From NCBI GenBank assembly GCA_947175515.1, contig CAMWNA010000007.1, positions 1 through 37,998 of the forward strand: a stretch of 37,998 nucleotides of DNA, written 5' to 3'. The translations under genes and the position numbers were made by a program. The notes beneath the pieces were generated by a model. It made no database searches, was not told where the DNA came from, and saw nothing but the letters and a program-made list of their open reading frames with translations. Shown one piece after another: positions 1 to 9,570 of the stretch; the first letter of the stretch is position 1, and every line of letters starts with the position of its first letter. The DNA is from an uncultured Clostridia bacterium (lineage in GTDB: Bacteria > Bacillota > Clostridia > Christensenellales > Borkfalkiaceae).

Positions 1-24
1 TTTTTATAACTATTTTAACCAATT

Positions 25-1350
25 TTAAGGTTGAGAAACAAGTTCTTTCGCTATAAAATAAATATCGCCTGCGCCGAGAAATAATATCAAATCACCTTCT
101 TCCGCTTTTGATATGAATTCCGAAATATCGTTAACGTCGTCGCCGTAGTATGATTTTTTCAGACTTTGCGAAAGCGTTAAAGCGCTACCTGCGTCGTCAA
201 AATATTCACGCGCCGCGAAAGTCTTATAAACCAAAAGATTATTCAGCGGCGAAAGCACCCTGACAAATTGCTTGAATAGGTTTTTAGTTCGGGAATACGT
301 ATGCGGCTGAAAAACAACGAAAACTTTTCCTTCAGTCAGTTTTTTTGCCGTACGCAACACGGCGCGCAGCTCCGCAGGATGATGAGCGTAATCTGCAATA
401 CATTCCGCACCGTTGAAATATCCGATATTTTCAAATCTGCGCTCCACCCCCGAAAATGACGAAAGCCCGTCGCGAATAAATTTAAAAGGAATTCCGACAC
501 TGCGCGCCGCTGCCGTTGCAGCCAAAGCATTTAAAACGTTGTGCTTGCCGTATACACTCAAACTAACGACACCAAGCTCCGACGCACCTTCGCAGACAGC
601 AAATGAATATTCGCCGTTTGCACTTTTGATGTTTTTCGCATAATAGTCTGCCGATTTATCAAAACCGAAACAGAGCCCGTACGTCAGCGGCAAATCGCAA
701 TATAGCGATACGGCAACGTCTGCACTATTGGCAAATTGCATATATGATTGAATTAAGTCTTCTTCGCCACCATAACACTCAAGGTGGTCAGCATCACTGT
801 TTAATATAACCGCGACATTCGGCTTTAACAGCAGAAAATTTTTTTTATATTCACAGGCTTCGGTAATAAAGAAATCGTTACCGCAGCAATAGAAATTTGC
901 AAACGTTAAATCTTTTCCGCCGATATGTGCTGCAAATTTTTTACCAGCAGCGGAAAATATATGCGCAAGCATTGAACAGCAGGTAGTTTTGCCGTGACAG
1001 CCGGCAACCGCAATTACTCTTTTGAAACAACGACTGACTTCATATAAAAGCTGTCCACGCGATATTATTGCCTTTGATAAATCTTCTGCTTCAGCTAGCC
1101 TTTCATCGTTTTCCTTGATAGCGTCCGTATAAACGATTAAATCATAATCTTTTACGCTCGTGGGTTTTGATCCTATTGCTATACAGGCGCCAAGTTGTTG
1201 AAGTTCGTCAGTATATTCGTTAGCAAATACGTCACTGCCGCCAACTTTTTTTCCTAACGACAACAAAAACTTTGCGAGTCCGCTCATACTCACGCCACCG
1301 ATGCCTATAAAAAAGAAACTTTCAAACCTGTCGAAAAATTTAATGCGCAT
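25..1350 (-). CDS. murC: UDP-N-acetylmuramate--L-alanine ligase
   Basis: FFIGIGGVSMSGLA N-terminal motif, GCHGKTT P-loop, DYAHHPAE motif. ORF track starts at 1410, but the Met at 1350 (MRIKFFDRF...) better fits the family N-terminus. Confidence 0.93.
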   Translation of the reverse strand: MRIKFFDRFESFFFIGIGGVSMSGLAKFLLSLGKKVGGSDVFANEYTDELQQLGACIAIGSKPTSVKDYDLIVYTDAIKENDERLAEAEDLSKAIISRGQLLYEVSRCFKRVIAVAGCHGKTTCCSMLAHIFSAAGKKFAAHIGGKDLTFANFYCCGNDFFITEACEYKKNFLLLKPNVAVILNSDADHLECYGGEEDLIQSYMQFANSADVAVSLYCDLPLTYGLCFGFDKSADYYAKNIKSANGEYSFAVCEGASELGVVSLSVYGKHNVLNALAATAAARSVGIPFKFIRDGLSSFSGVERRFENIGYFNGAECIADYAHHPAELRAVLRTAKKLTEGKVFVVFQPHTYSRTKNLFKQFVRVLSPLNNLLVYKTFAAREYFDDAGSALTLSQSLKKSYYGDDVNDISEFISKAEEGDLILFLGAGDIYFIAKELVSQP

Positions 1351-1429
1351 AATACATAGTATTAAAAATTTCATAAAAATAGCACGGATTTTGTAATATT
1401 TCTTATGCAACTTTTCTTTTAAAATAGAA

Positions 1430-1454
1430 AAAGCAGGGTACAGAACCCTGCTTT
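1430..1454 (-). terminator. Intrinsic terminator downstream of ftsZ
   Basis: Perfect 10-bp stem AAAGCAGGGT/ACCCTGCTTT with 5-nt loop, T-rich tract on the minus strand, between ftsZ and murC. Confidence 0.75.
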
Positions 1455-1468
1455 CAACTTAATTATTA

Positions 1469-2749
1469 TCAGTCACCATTGCGCTTTTTGCCAAGATTTC
1501 TAAGCATCTGAGCAAATTTAGGAACGTTTTTATCGTTAGGACGCTCAATACTTTCAGTGCTTTCTTCTCGCTGAACAGGACGGACAGGCTGCATCGGCTG
1601 AACGGGTGTTACGGGAGCATGATAAGGCTGTACGGGTTGTACAGGCTGGCGAAGATAATAAGGCTCGGTAACGGACATTCGGTCTGCTCCGGCATTATTA
1701 TAGTTAGGGCGGTCGTATATTCTGCCGCTTTGGTATCCCCTCTGCGTGCTGTCATCCTCACGCTTACTGTCAAAACCGGGGAATCCTGTGGCAATTACAG
1801 TAATTTCAACTTCGTCCTGCACGTTGGGATCGATTCTTGCACCGAATATAATGTTAGCCGAAGCGTCAACTACGCTCTTAACAAGCTCGGCTGCGTCCGC
1901 AACCTCGTCGAAAGTCAAGTCTTCGCCGCCGACAACGTTTAAAATAACGCCGCGAGCGCCTTCTATGGTTGTTTCCAGCAGCGGGCAGTTTACGGCAACC
2001 CTTACCGCTTCTATAATTCGGTTATCGCCCTTGGCAACGCCAACGCCGAGGTGCGCTATACCCTTGTCCTTCAAAATAGTTTTAACGTCTGCAAAGTCAA
2101 GGTTAATAAGCGAGGGGTTAACGATTAATTCGGCAATGCCTTTGATACCTTGCTTCAAAATTTCATCCGCAACACGCAAAGCTTCGCGCATAGGCGTATT
2201 CTTTGCCACTACGGTTTTAATTTTATCGTTGGGAATTATAATAAGAGTATCAACATACTTCTTTAAATTTTCCAGTCCCTTAACGGTGTTTTCCATACGC
2301 TTTTTGCCTTCGAAACCGAAAGGTTCAGTTACGACTGCAACAGTAAGTATTTTCATATCACGCGCAATTTTCGCAATAACGGGGGCTGCCCCGGTTCCCG
2401 TTCCGCCGCCCATACCAGCGGTAATAAACAGGAGGTCGGTTCCCTTAATTGCTTCGGTAAGCTCTTCCTTGCTTTCTTCAGCAGCCGCTCTGCCGATATC
2501 AGGGTCTGCACCTGCACCAAGCCCTTTAGTAAGCGCACTGCCTATTTGAATTTTATTCTGGCACGGCGAAAGCGCAAGTATCTGACTGTCCGTATTCACA
2601 ACGAAATATTCGGCTGCGTCAATACCAGCTTCTATCATTCTGTTAACGGCGTTATTGCCTGCACCGCCTACGCCTATTACCTTTATTCTCGCTCTACCCG
2701 TAACGTTGCCGTTACCGTTTCCGTAATTTGCGGCTAAATCGTTAAACAT
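1469..2749 (-). CDS. ftsZ: Cell division protein FtsZ
   Basis: Tubulin signature GGGTGTGAAP; IKVIGVGGAGNNAVNRM N-terminus; PVQP-rich linker and C-terminal VPKFAQMLRNLGKKR peptide. Confidence 0.97.
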   Translation of the reverse strand: MFNDLAANYGNGNGNVTGRARIKVIGVGGAGNNAVNRMIEAGIDAAEYFVVNTDSQILALSPCQNKIQIGSALTKGLGAGADPDIGRAAAEESKEELTEAIKGTDLLFITAGMGGGTGTGAAPVIAKIARDMKILTVAVVTEPFGFEGKKRMENTVKGLENLKKYVDTLIIIPNDKIKTVVAKNTPMREALRVADEILKQGIKGIAELIVNPSLINLDFADVKTILKDKGIAHLGVGVAKGDNRIIEAVRVAVNCPLLETTIEGARGVILNVVGGEDLTFDEVADAAELVKSVVDASANIIFGARIDPNVQDEVEITVIATGFPGFDSKREDDSTQRGYQSGRIYDRPNYNNAGADRMSVTEPYYLRQPVQPVQPYHAPVTPVQPMQPVRPVQREESTESIERPNDKNVPKFAQMLRNLGKKRNGD

Positions 2750-2760
2750 TTTACCCTCCG

Positions 2761-3912
2761 TTAAAAACTTTTGAATTTATTGAATATAGATGCCGGTTTC
2801 GCATCTTTTAATGCCATATTTAATAGACTTAAAACCGAACTGAATTGCGGTTTGTCGTAATAAGGAACTTTGGGAGCGATTACCTCCACGTTTTTAACGA
2901 GCCTGTTCGAAATATGCTCGACCGTTCCCCTGACTACTTTCACGCCTTCACCCGTAATATATATCGGCTTTCCGTCAAGATTTTTACCCGTGTAGCTTTG
3001 ACGGCATTCTTCAAGCGTCTCGCAAATTCCGTCAAGTCCTTCACGAATCTTATCGCGGACTGTTACGGTAGGAAAACTGTAAACGTTTCCTTCGTAAACG
3101 ACTTCTTCCAGCGTGCTAAGTCTTTCCTTGGAATTGAGGTTTATCTTCGTCATAAACGACAGCGCAACCTCAAACGGAATTTCAAGCTCAGCCATAAGAT
3201 AAACGGCTATATGCCCCACGCCGACGGAAAACGATTCACTGAAAGCAAGTCCGTTTCCGCACACGACGCTATAGCTTGACGAAATATATCCTAAATCAAC
3301 CAAAACCGCGTATTCGTCGCGCTTTTCAGGCTCAAGAAGATAAATAGCTTCCGCCTGAACCATAGGAATGAGGTTTATATTTGAAATGCCGTCAAATTTT
3401 TTGAAAGCTTCCAAAAGTATATCTATAAAGTCGTTTTTGCACTGGTAAAAGCAAAATTTGCCTTCCAAGCTGTCACTTGTTTCACCGACAGGATAAATAA
3501 TTTTACGCTTGTCCGATAAAACGTAATAGAGACAACTGTGCCTTATCGTCTTATATTCGTCGCTTTCGTAAGGTGCAGATAATTCAGCAAGATAGGCGCA
3601 GTCGTTATGAGAAATTTTCTTCGCCGAGTTAAAACTCATAACCTTGTCCGTATTTATGACTTTTATGAACTCTCCGGGAACGCCGACGTAAAATGTCTTA
3701 ATTCCGCTTAACGCCGAAACCGTACTTTTTACAACGTCCCTTACCGCCTCGGTAAAGCTGTCTATATCGAGAAGTTCACCCTCCGCGTAGCCGTCGTAGT
3801 CGCAGGAATATTTACTCTTGATTATGAAGGTGTTGTTAACGCCCCTTTCACCCACTACCGCGGTAATTTCCGACGAGCGAATGTCCAACACCGCCACGCT
3901 GTTTTTGCGCAT
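2761..3912 (-). CDS. ftsA: Divergent FtsA-like actin-fold cell division protein
   Basis: Immediately upstream of ftsZ; VAVLDIRSSEITAVVGE and VLVDLGYISSSYSV phosphate-loop-like motifs, YITGEG adenosine-like motif. Divergent from canonical FtsA. Confidence 0.7.
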   Translation of the reverse strand: MRKNSVAVLDIRSSEITAVVGERGVNNTFIIKSKYSCDYDGYAEGELLDIDSFTEAVRDVVKSTVSALSGIKTFYVGVPGEFIKVINTDKVMSFNSAKKISHNDCAYLAELSAPYESDEYKTIRHSCLYYVLSDKRKIIYPVGETSDSLEGKFCFYQCKNDFIDILLEAFKKFDGISNINLIPMVQAEAIYLLEPEKRDEYAVLVDLGYISSSYSVVCGNGLAFSESFSVGVGHIAVYLMAELEIPFEVALSFMTKINLNSKERLSTLEEVVYEGNVYSFPTVTVRDKIREGLDGICETLEECRQSYTGKNLDGKPIYITGEGVKVVRGTVEHISNRLVKNVEVIAPKVPYYDKPQFSSVLSLLNMALKDAKPASIFNKFKSF

Positions 3913-3950
3913 TTTCTGCAGCCGCCTTAAATTAAGAATTGTATGACATA

Positions 3951-3979
3951 ATTATATAATAGTCACTTGACAAAGTCAA
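3951..3979 (-). promoter_or_regulatory. Promoter of the ftsA-ftsZ unit
   Basis: Minus strand TTGACT-N17-TATAAT (-35 at 3974-3979, -10 at 3951-3956) upstream of ftsA. Confidence 0.75.
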
Positions 3980-3990
3980 CTAAAACACAC

Positions 3991-4020
3991 AAAAAAGCGG
4001 TTCTTGAGAACCGCTTTTTT
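3991..4020 (-). terminator. Intrinsic terminator (bidirectional-looking) after ftsQ-like gene
   Basis: AAAAAAGCGGTTCTtgAGAACCGCTTTTTT near-perfect palindrome directly after the ftsQ-like gene. Confidence 0.85.
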
Positions 4021-4032
4021 AAGTTTTAATTC

Positions 4033-4785
4033 TTAATATACGTTAGCCGTATAAACCACGTTAACTTCTCCGTCAACGCGATGATAACTGCGCACGGTTC
4101 CGCCGAGTTTTTCCCTGTCGGTAAGCGTAACAAACTTCGCGTAGGCAGCTTCTAACTTTTCCTCAGTATATAAATTAAAATTATCTATCTCGATTTTAAG
4201 TCCGCAACGGAGATTAAAAACGAGCTTCTCAGTATAATCGGCTATGTTTGAATTAGCGTCAAGCGTGATGCTTGAAACCACCGAACGAAGCGCCTTAAAA
4301 TTATCCTTGAATAAAGAGGAAATTTTTGCTATATCTCCAAGCTCCTCAACGGCAACTCCGACAAGCTCAACGTTTGGCGAACCGTCGTTAATATTAACGT
4401 TTTCAACGCATTTCCTTAAAAACTTACCGTCAGCGTCATACATAGAATACTGTCCGCCGACGAATACCGCAAAGGTTTCAAGCCTTTCCTTTAAAACCAC
4501 GTTTACCGTACAGGGATACTTCTTTTCGCACGAAACTACAGTATAATTGCTATCACTTACAGCGTTAACAAAATCGGAAGACTTAACGAGTAAAAGACTT
4601 TCACCCTTAAACTTTTTAAAGGAATCCTTTGCTTCGTTATAACTTTCGGTACAGTCGTCACTGTAAGTAAGCATAGTTACGTTAACGTTTTTAATAGCAA
4701 AAATTTTACCCAGACTTATTATTACTGCGGCAACGAACGCTATGCCTATGACGAGTGCAATTATTTTATTCAAATATTTTTTCAT
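4033..4785 (-). CDS. FtsQ/DivIB-like cell division protein
   Basis: N-terminal TM, POTRA-like region (VNVTMLTYSDDCTESYNEAK...), position between murA and ftsA. Confidence 0.65.
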   Translation of the reverse strand: MKKYLNKIIALVIGIAFVAAVIISLGKIFAIKNVNVTMLTYSDDCTESYNEAKDSFKKFKGESLLLVKSSDFVNAVSDSNYTVVSCEKKYPCTVNVVLKERLETFAVFVGGQYSMYDADGKFLRKCVENVNINDGSPNVELVGVAVEELGDIAKISSLFKDNFKALRSVVSSITLDANSNIADYTEKLVFNLRCGLKIEIDNFNLYTEEKLEAAYAKFVTLTDREKLGGTVRSYHRVDGEVNVVYTANVY

Positions 4786-4790
4786 TAGTG

Positions 4791-6047
4791 TTAAACGGTG
4801 ACTCTTACAATATCCGCTCCGAGATTTCTAAGTTTATATTCGAAAGAGCCGTACCCCCTGTCTATATGGGAAATATCAAGAATTTCACTTCTGCCCTCCG
4901 CAGCAAGCCCCGCCAGCACGAGCGCAGCGCCTCCGCGCAAATCGTGAGCGACAACTGTGGCACCTTTGAACTTTTCCACTCCGCGAACGAAAGCATTTCT
5001 GTCAATAACGGTTACGTCCGCGCCCATTTTGCGGAGTTCGGGTACGTACTTAAAGCGCGTTTCAAACAGATTTTCCGTTATAATGGAATGTCCGTTGCAA
5101 ATACAGCACAATGCAGTTGCCTGCGCCTGCAAGTCCGTAGGGAACCCGGGATATGGCTGAGTTTCAATAGATTTTACTGAAGCTAATCTTCTGTGATTTT
5201 CCAATACTATTTTATCACCGTTTATATGTATTTTGCAACCGTTTTCCCTAAGTTTATGGATAAGCGAGCTGATATTTTCAGGACAAACGTTTTCAACGCA
5301 TACCTCTCCGCCGCACATTGCAGCCGCTATAAGAAACGTTCCTGCTTCTATCCTGTCAGGTATCGGCTGATACTCACAGCCGTTCAGTTCCTTTACGCCT
5401 TCTATCCTTATTGTTCCGCTACCGGCGCCAGAGACCTTTGCACCGATACAGTTTAAGAATTTTTGCAAATCTTCTATTTCCGGTTCGCGCGCAGCATTAC
5501 GTATTACGGTCACCCCGTCCGCTTTTACCGCTGCAAGCATTATATTTTCGGTCGCCCCGACGCTGGGGCAATCAAGCATAATTTCATTACCGCACAGCTT
5601 GTCACATTTACACAGAATATATCCGTTCTTTTCGGTTATTTCAACACCCAACCTTTTGAGTCCCGTAAGATGCAAATCCACCGGTCTAAGCCCAATATCA
5701 CACCCTCCAGGATAAGCGATTTTTGCCATATGAAAGCGCGAAATAACCGACCCGAGCAAAAAGACCGAAGAGCGCAGCTCGTGGGCGAGCGCGCTTGGTA
5801 TTTCAAAACAGTCGGCTTTAGAACTGTCTATTAATATGTTTTGGTTTTCGTACACGGCTTCACATCCAAGGCATGAAAGAATTTTTACCATATTCTTTAC
5901 GTCGGATATAGGCGGTACGTTTAAAATTTTAACTTTTCCGTCCGTTAGAACTGCGGCGGCAAGTATAGGAAGCACGGCGTTTTTTGCCGACTGAATTTTT
6001 ACGCTTCCGTATAGCTTGTTTCCTCCGTTTATAATGTATTTTTCCAT
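4791..6047 (-). CDS. murA: UDP-N-acetylglucosamine 1-carboxyvinyltransferase
   Basis: NAVLPILAAAVLTDG, SRFHMAKIAYPGGCDIGLRPVDLHL (catalytic Cys loop), PGFPTDLQAQ, HDLRGGAALVLAGLAAEG. Confidence 0.96.
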   Translation of the reverse strand: MEKYIINGGNKLYGSVKIQSAKNAVLPILAAAVLTDGKVKILNVPPISDVKNMVKILSCLGCEAVYENQNILIDSSKADCFEIPSALAHELRSSVFLLGSVISRFHMAKIAYPGGCDIGLRPVDLHLTGLKRLGVEITEKNGYILCKCDKLCGNEIMLDCPSVGATENIMLAAVKADGVTVIRNAAREPEIEDLQKFLNCIGAKVSGAGSGTIRIEGVKELNGCEYQPIPDRIEAGTFLIAAAMCGGEVCVENVCPENISSLIHKLRENGCKIHINGDKIVLENHRRLASVKSIETQPYPGFPTDLQAQATALCCICNGHSIITENLFETRFKYVPELRKMGADVTVIDRNAFVRGVEKFKGATVVAHDLRGGAALVLAGLAAEGRSEILDISHIDRGYGSFEYKLRNLGADIVRVTV

Positions 6048-6103
6048 ATTAACTCCGAGTATGTAAAATATACTCCATTATATGGAAAACTTCGGCTTTA
6101 TTG

Positions 6104-7258
6104 TTAATCCTGCCGAGATATATTAAACAAAACGCCCATAGAAGCCATAGTAATTATCAGCGATGTATTACCGCTGCTTATAAGCGGCAATGGTAATCCG
6201 GTGGGCGGTATAGTGCCGCTGACAACTAGCGCGTTAACCACTACCTGTATACCGTAAACCATAGTAAATCCCGAAGCCAATAAAAAACCGAACCTGTCCT
6301 TACAGTTCTTCGCAATTTTGAACCCTCTATAAACGATAAAGCCACAGAAGAAAAAGAAAACAAGCAGTCCTAAAAACCCCAGCTCTTCACCCATAATCGA
6401 AAGAATAAAGTCGCTTTCTGCAAACGGAAGAAACCTGTATTTCTGCGTAGAATTGAAAAGCCCTGTACCGAAAAGTCCGCCGTTACCGAGGGCGTAAAGT
6501 GATTGAATAAGCTGATAGCCTTCATCCTTAGGCGAAGCCCAAGGATCGATAAACGCGCTTAGCCGCTGCAGCCTGTAAGGTTCTAAAATTATTAAAACGG
6601 GTATTGCGACCGCAAACGGAATTAATATAATAAGAAACGTTTTTAAATTAGTGCCGCTTAAAAAAATCAACCCGAGCATCAAAAGCCCTACGCACATCGT
6701 TATGGACATATTCGGCTCTAAGATTATGAGAACGCAAAAACCTATTCCTACGCCCAGCACAGGCAAAACGCCTTTTACCGTTTTGACTTTTTCGTGATTT
6801 TTAGCAAAATAAGCGGCAACGAAAAGCGCGTAAGCGTATTTCGCTATTTCGGAAGGCTGAATAGTAAATGCGCCGAAGCCTATCCACCGCGTTGCGCCGT
6901 AGTTCGTTATGCCTATAACCGGCACGAAAACAAGCGCTAAAAGAATTGCCGCAATTATTATTGCAGGGTACCTGAATTTTATAAGTTTCTTATACGGAAG
7001 AAAACACGTGCCTATCATTGCCGCCGTACCGAACGCCACTCCGATCAGCTGTTTTTTTACGAAATACAGCTTATCCCCATACTGCACTTCCGCCGCATAC
7101 GAGCTAGCGGAATAAATCATGAGGCAACCGAAGCAAGCCATTAAAAAAACGCATATTAAAAGCGGGATATCTCCCGCTTTTGTGTATTTGGCGTGCTCGT
7201 TTTTCCGCACTGCATCAAGCGGTTTTACCGCTTTTTTATTACTCCTCAACAGCTTCAT
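6104..7258 (-). CDS. ftsW: FtsW-type SEDS lipid II polymerase
   Basis: Polytopic SEDS protein; RWIGFGAFTIQPSEIAKYA, NGGLFGTGLFNSTQKYRFLPFAESDFILSIMGEELGFLG, PPTGLPLPLISSGNTS. Confidence 0.93.
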   Translation of the reverse strand: MKLLRSNKKAVKPLDAVRKNEHAKYTKAGDIPLLICVFLMACFGCLMIYSASSYAAEVQYGDKLYFVKKQLIGVAFGTAAMIGTCFLPYKKLIKFRYPAIIIAAILLALVFVPVIGITNYGATRWIGFGAFTIQPSEIAKYAYALFVAAYFAKNHEKVKTVKGVLPVLGVGIGFCVLIILEPNMSITMCVGLLMLGLIFLSGTNLKTFLIILIPFAVAIPVLIILEPYRLQRLSAFIDPWASPKDEGYQLIQSLYALGNGGLFGTGLFNSTQKYRFLPFAESDFILSIMGEELGFLGLLVFFFFCGFIVYRGFKIAKNCKDRFGFLLASGFTMVYGIQVVVNALVVSGTIPPTGLPLPLISSGNTSLIITMASMGVLFNISRQD

Positions 7259-8612
7259 TAGTTTCTTCCGCTATGCCTTCAACCAATTTTGCAAACGCAT
7301 TTCCGCGTTCCTCATAGTTTGAAAAGCTGTCAAAGCTGGAGCTTGCAGGACTTAAAAGCACGGTCTGCCCCGACTTTGCAATAAACTGTGCAAGCCGTAC
7401 CGCAGTTTCAAATTCGGCGCACAATGAAAAGCTGACAAATCCCGCCTTAATTGCCGCATTTAAAAGCTTGAACCTGTTTTCACCGTACATTACGGCGTGA
7501 ACGGCTTTACTTTCCTTCAATTGAGTAAACAGAGGTATGTAATCGTAACCCTTATCCTTTCCGCCGAGAAGAACTATCGTCGGCTGAGTCATCGCACCTA
7601 CGGCTTTGACGGTTGCGTCAACGTTTGTTCCCTTACTGTCGTCAACGTATGTTACCCCGTTTACAGTCCGCAGAATTTCTATTCTGTGCTTTACTCCCTT
7701 GAACGAGCATACGGCTTCGGCAACCTTGACCTTATCCAGTCCGAGAATATGAGCTACCGCTACGCAGGCAAGCGCGTTATATACGTTATGAGCTCCGCCG
7801 ATTGCCATATCGTCCACGTCGAAATATTTTTCGCCGTTAAAATATACGCTTCCGTTTTCATAATAAGCTCCTCCGTCAATTCTGCCGCGCATTGAAAAGT
7901 ACACCGCTTTAGCCTTAGTAGTCTGGGCAAAGCCCTTTACTATTTCGTCGTCATAATTCAATACGGCATATTCGCTTTCGCGCAGGTTTCTGAGAATTTT
8001 GTTTTTCAGGAAAACGTAATTTTCCATATTGTAGTGTCTGTTGAGATGGTCCTCGGTCACGTTGGTTATAACCGCAATATGCGGACGCAAGCTTGATAGC
8101 GTTTCCAATTGAAAGGACGAAATTTCAATAACCGCATAATCGTCGAAGCCGAGTTTTTCAACTTCGTTAATTAGCGGATTGCCTATATTTCCGCATGCAA
8201 CGCTGTGTTTGCCGGCAGCTTCCAAAACGGAATTGAGCATAGACACTGTGGTCGTTTTACCGTTAGTCCCCGTGACGGCGATAGCCGTTGCACGAAGGTA
8301 AAGTGCACCAAGTTCTTCCTCCCCAATAATTGCTTTGCCCTGCTTTCTGAACGCAACCGGCAAAGCGTTGTCTATAGGAATTCCCGGACTTAATATTAGA
8401 ATATCACAACGGTAAATCGAATCCGCATAATTTTCCGCCGTAACAATATGTGCCCCTAGTACCGAGAGTGTTTCCATAAGTGCGGTAATATTTTCACTTA
8501 TAACGTCGTCGTAAACGTAAACCTCCGCTCCGCGTTCAAGCAAAAACCGCGCACAGCCCTCGCCCGACTTCGACATTCCTGCAACCATAAACTTCTGATT
8601 TTTAAAATACAT
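7239..8612 (-). CDS. murD: UDP-N-acetylmuramoylalanine--D-glutamate ligase
   Basis: ITGTNGKTT-type loop (AVTGTNGKTTTVSML), GNIGNP, VIEISSFQLE, ITNVTEDHLNRH, LLGGKDKG. Confidence 0.96.
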   Translation of the reverse strand: MYFKNQKFMVAGMSKSGEGCARFLLERGAEVYVYDDVISENITALMETLSVLGAHIVTAENYADSIYRCDILILSPGIPIDNALPVAFRKQGKAIIGEEELGALYLRATAIAVTGTNGKTTTVSMLNSVLEAAGKHSVACGNIGNPLINEVEKLGFDDYAVIEISSFQLETLSSLRPHIAVITNVTEDHLNRHYNMENYVFLKNKILRNLRESEYAVLNYDDEIVKGFAQTTKAKAVYFSMRGRIDGGAYYENGSVYFNGEKYFDVDDMAIGGAHNVYNALACVAVAHILGLDKVKVAEAVCSFKGVKHRIEILRTVNGVTYVDDSKGTNVDATVKAVGAMTQPTIVLLGGKDKGYDYIPLFTQLKESKAVHAVMYGENRFKLLNAAIKAGFVSFSLCAEFETAVRLAQFIAKSGQTVLLSPASSSFDSFSNYEERGNAFAKLVEGIAEETNEAVEE

Positions 8613-8618
8613 CTTCCC

Positions 8619-9563
8619 TCACACAAACATTAAACATATTATTCCGACGAAGGCGGTTATAAGTACGTATGCGTAAGTTATCTTACATTCCGTATAGCCC
8701 TTCATCTGGAAATGGTGATGCAGGGGCGCCATCAGAAATACTCTACGCCTTGTCCGTTTATAATATATTACCTGTACTATAACGGATATTCCTGAAACTA
8801 CGAACATTATTCCCAAAATCGGAATATATAAGGAATTGCCCGAAAATACCGAAATACCTGAGATCAGACCGCCCAACGCAAGCGAGCCCGTGTCCCCCAT
8901 AAAAATAGAAGCCTTATTTACGTTAAAAAGAAGGAAAGCCGCAACCGCGCCGACGGCGATAAAACAAAGACTTGAGAAATTTTCCGCCTGAGTATATAGC
9001 ATTAAACCCATAATAAAAAGATAAGCGGAGCTTGTCCCTCCGGCAAGCCCGTCAAGTCCGTCGGTAAGGTTAACGCAGTTTACTGTTGCAGTAAATATGA
9101 ATATTACGAGAGGTATTATACCCCAACCGATATAAACGGATAACCCGCCCCCGAACGGAACGTAAAGATAACGCAGATCGTTAAGATAACAGAAAACCGC
9201 CGCTATCGTTGCAATAGCGATCTGAAAAATAATTTTCTGGTATGGCTTCAGCCCCCCGTTATCCTTACGGTAAATCTTCAGAAAATCGTCGAGAAATCCT
9301 ACGATCATAAAGCCTGCCGTAACTGCCAGAGTAAGATTAATACGGTTGTCCTTTATACCGAGCGTACACAACCCGACTGCAATAATTGCCGCAATAAAAG
9401 CCAGTCCGCCCATAGTGGGCGTACCGCTCTTGTTTTTATGCTCCTTTACGTACCCTAAAATATACTGCCCTGCTTTAAGCCTTTTCAACACGGGCAGAAT
9501 TATCATAAGTAACGCCAGCGACGCCAGAAAGGCAGCGCATATTCCTATAAGAACGCTTTTCAT
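8619..9563 (-). CDS. mraY: Phospho-N-acetylmuramoyl-pentapeptide-transferase
   Basis: GTPTMGG, GFLDDFLK, NLTDGLDGLAGG, NVNKASIFMGDTGSLALGG, APLHHHFQ. Confidence 0.97.
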   Translation of the reverse strand: MKSVLIGICAAFLASLALLMIILPVLKRLKAGQYILGYVKEHKNKSGTPTMGGLAFIAAIIAVGLCTLGIKDNRINLTLAVTAGFMIVGFLDDFLKIYRKDNGGLKPYQKIIFQIAIATIAAVFCYLNDLRYLYVPFGGGLSVYIGWGIIPLVIFIFTATVNCVNLTDGLDGLAGGTSSAYLFIMGLMLYTQAENFSSLCFIAVGAVAAFLLFNVNKASIFMGDTGSLALGGLISGISVFSGNSLYIPILGIMFVVSGISVIVQVIYYKRTRRRVFLMAPLHHHFQMKGYTECKITYAYVLITAFVGIICLMFV

Positions 9564-9570
9564 AATTATT

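Noticed and set aside
1746-2549. 267-aa plus-strand ORF antisense to ftsZ
   Set aside because: Ser/Thr/Pro-rich translation typical of antisense shadow of a conserved gene; ftsZ is unambiguous.
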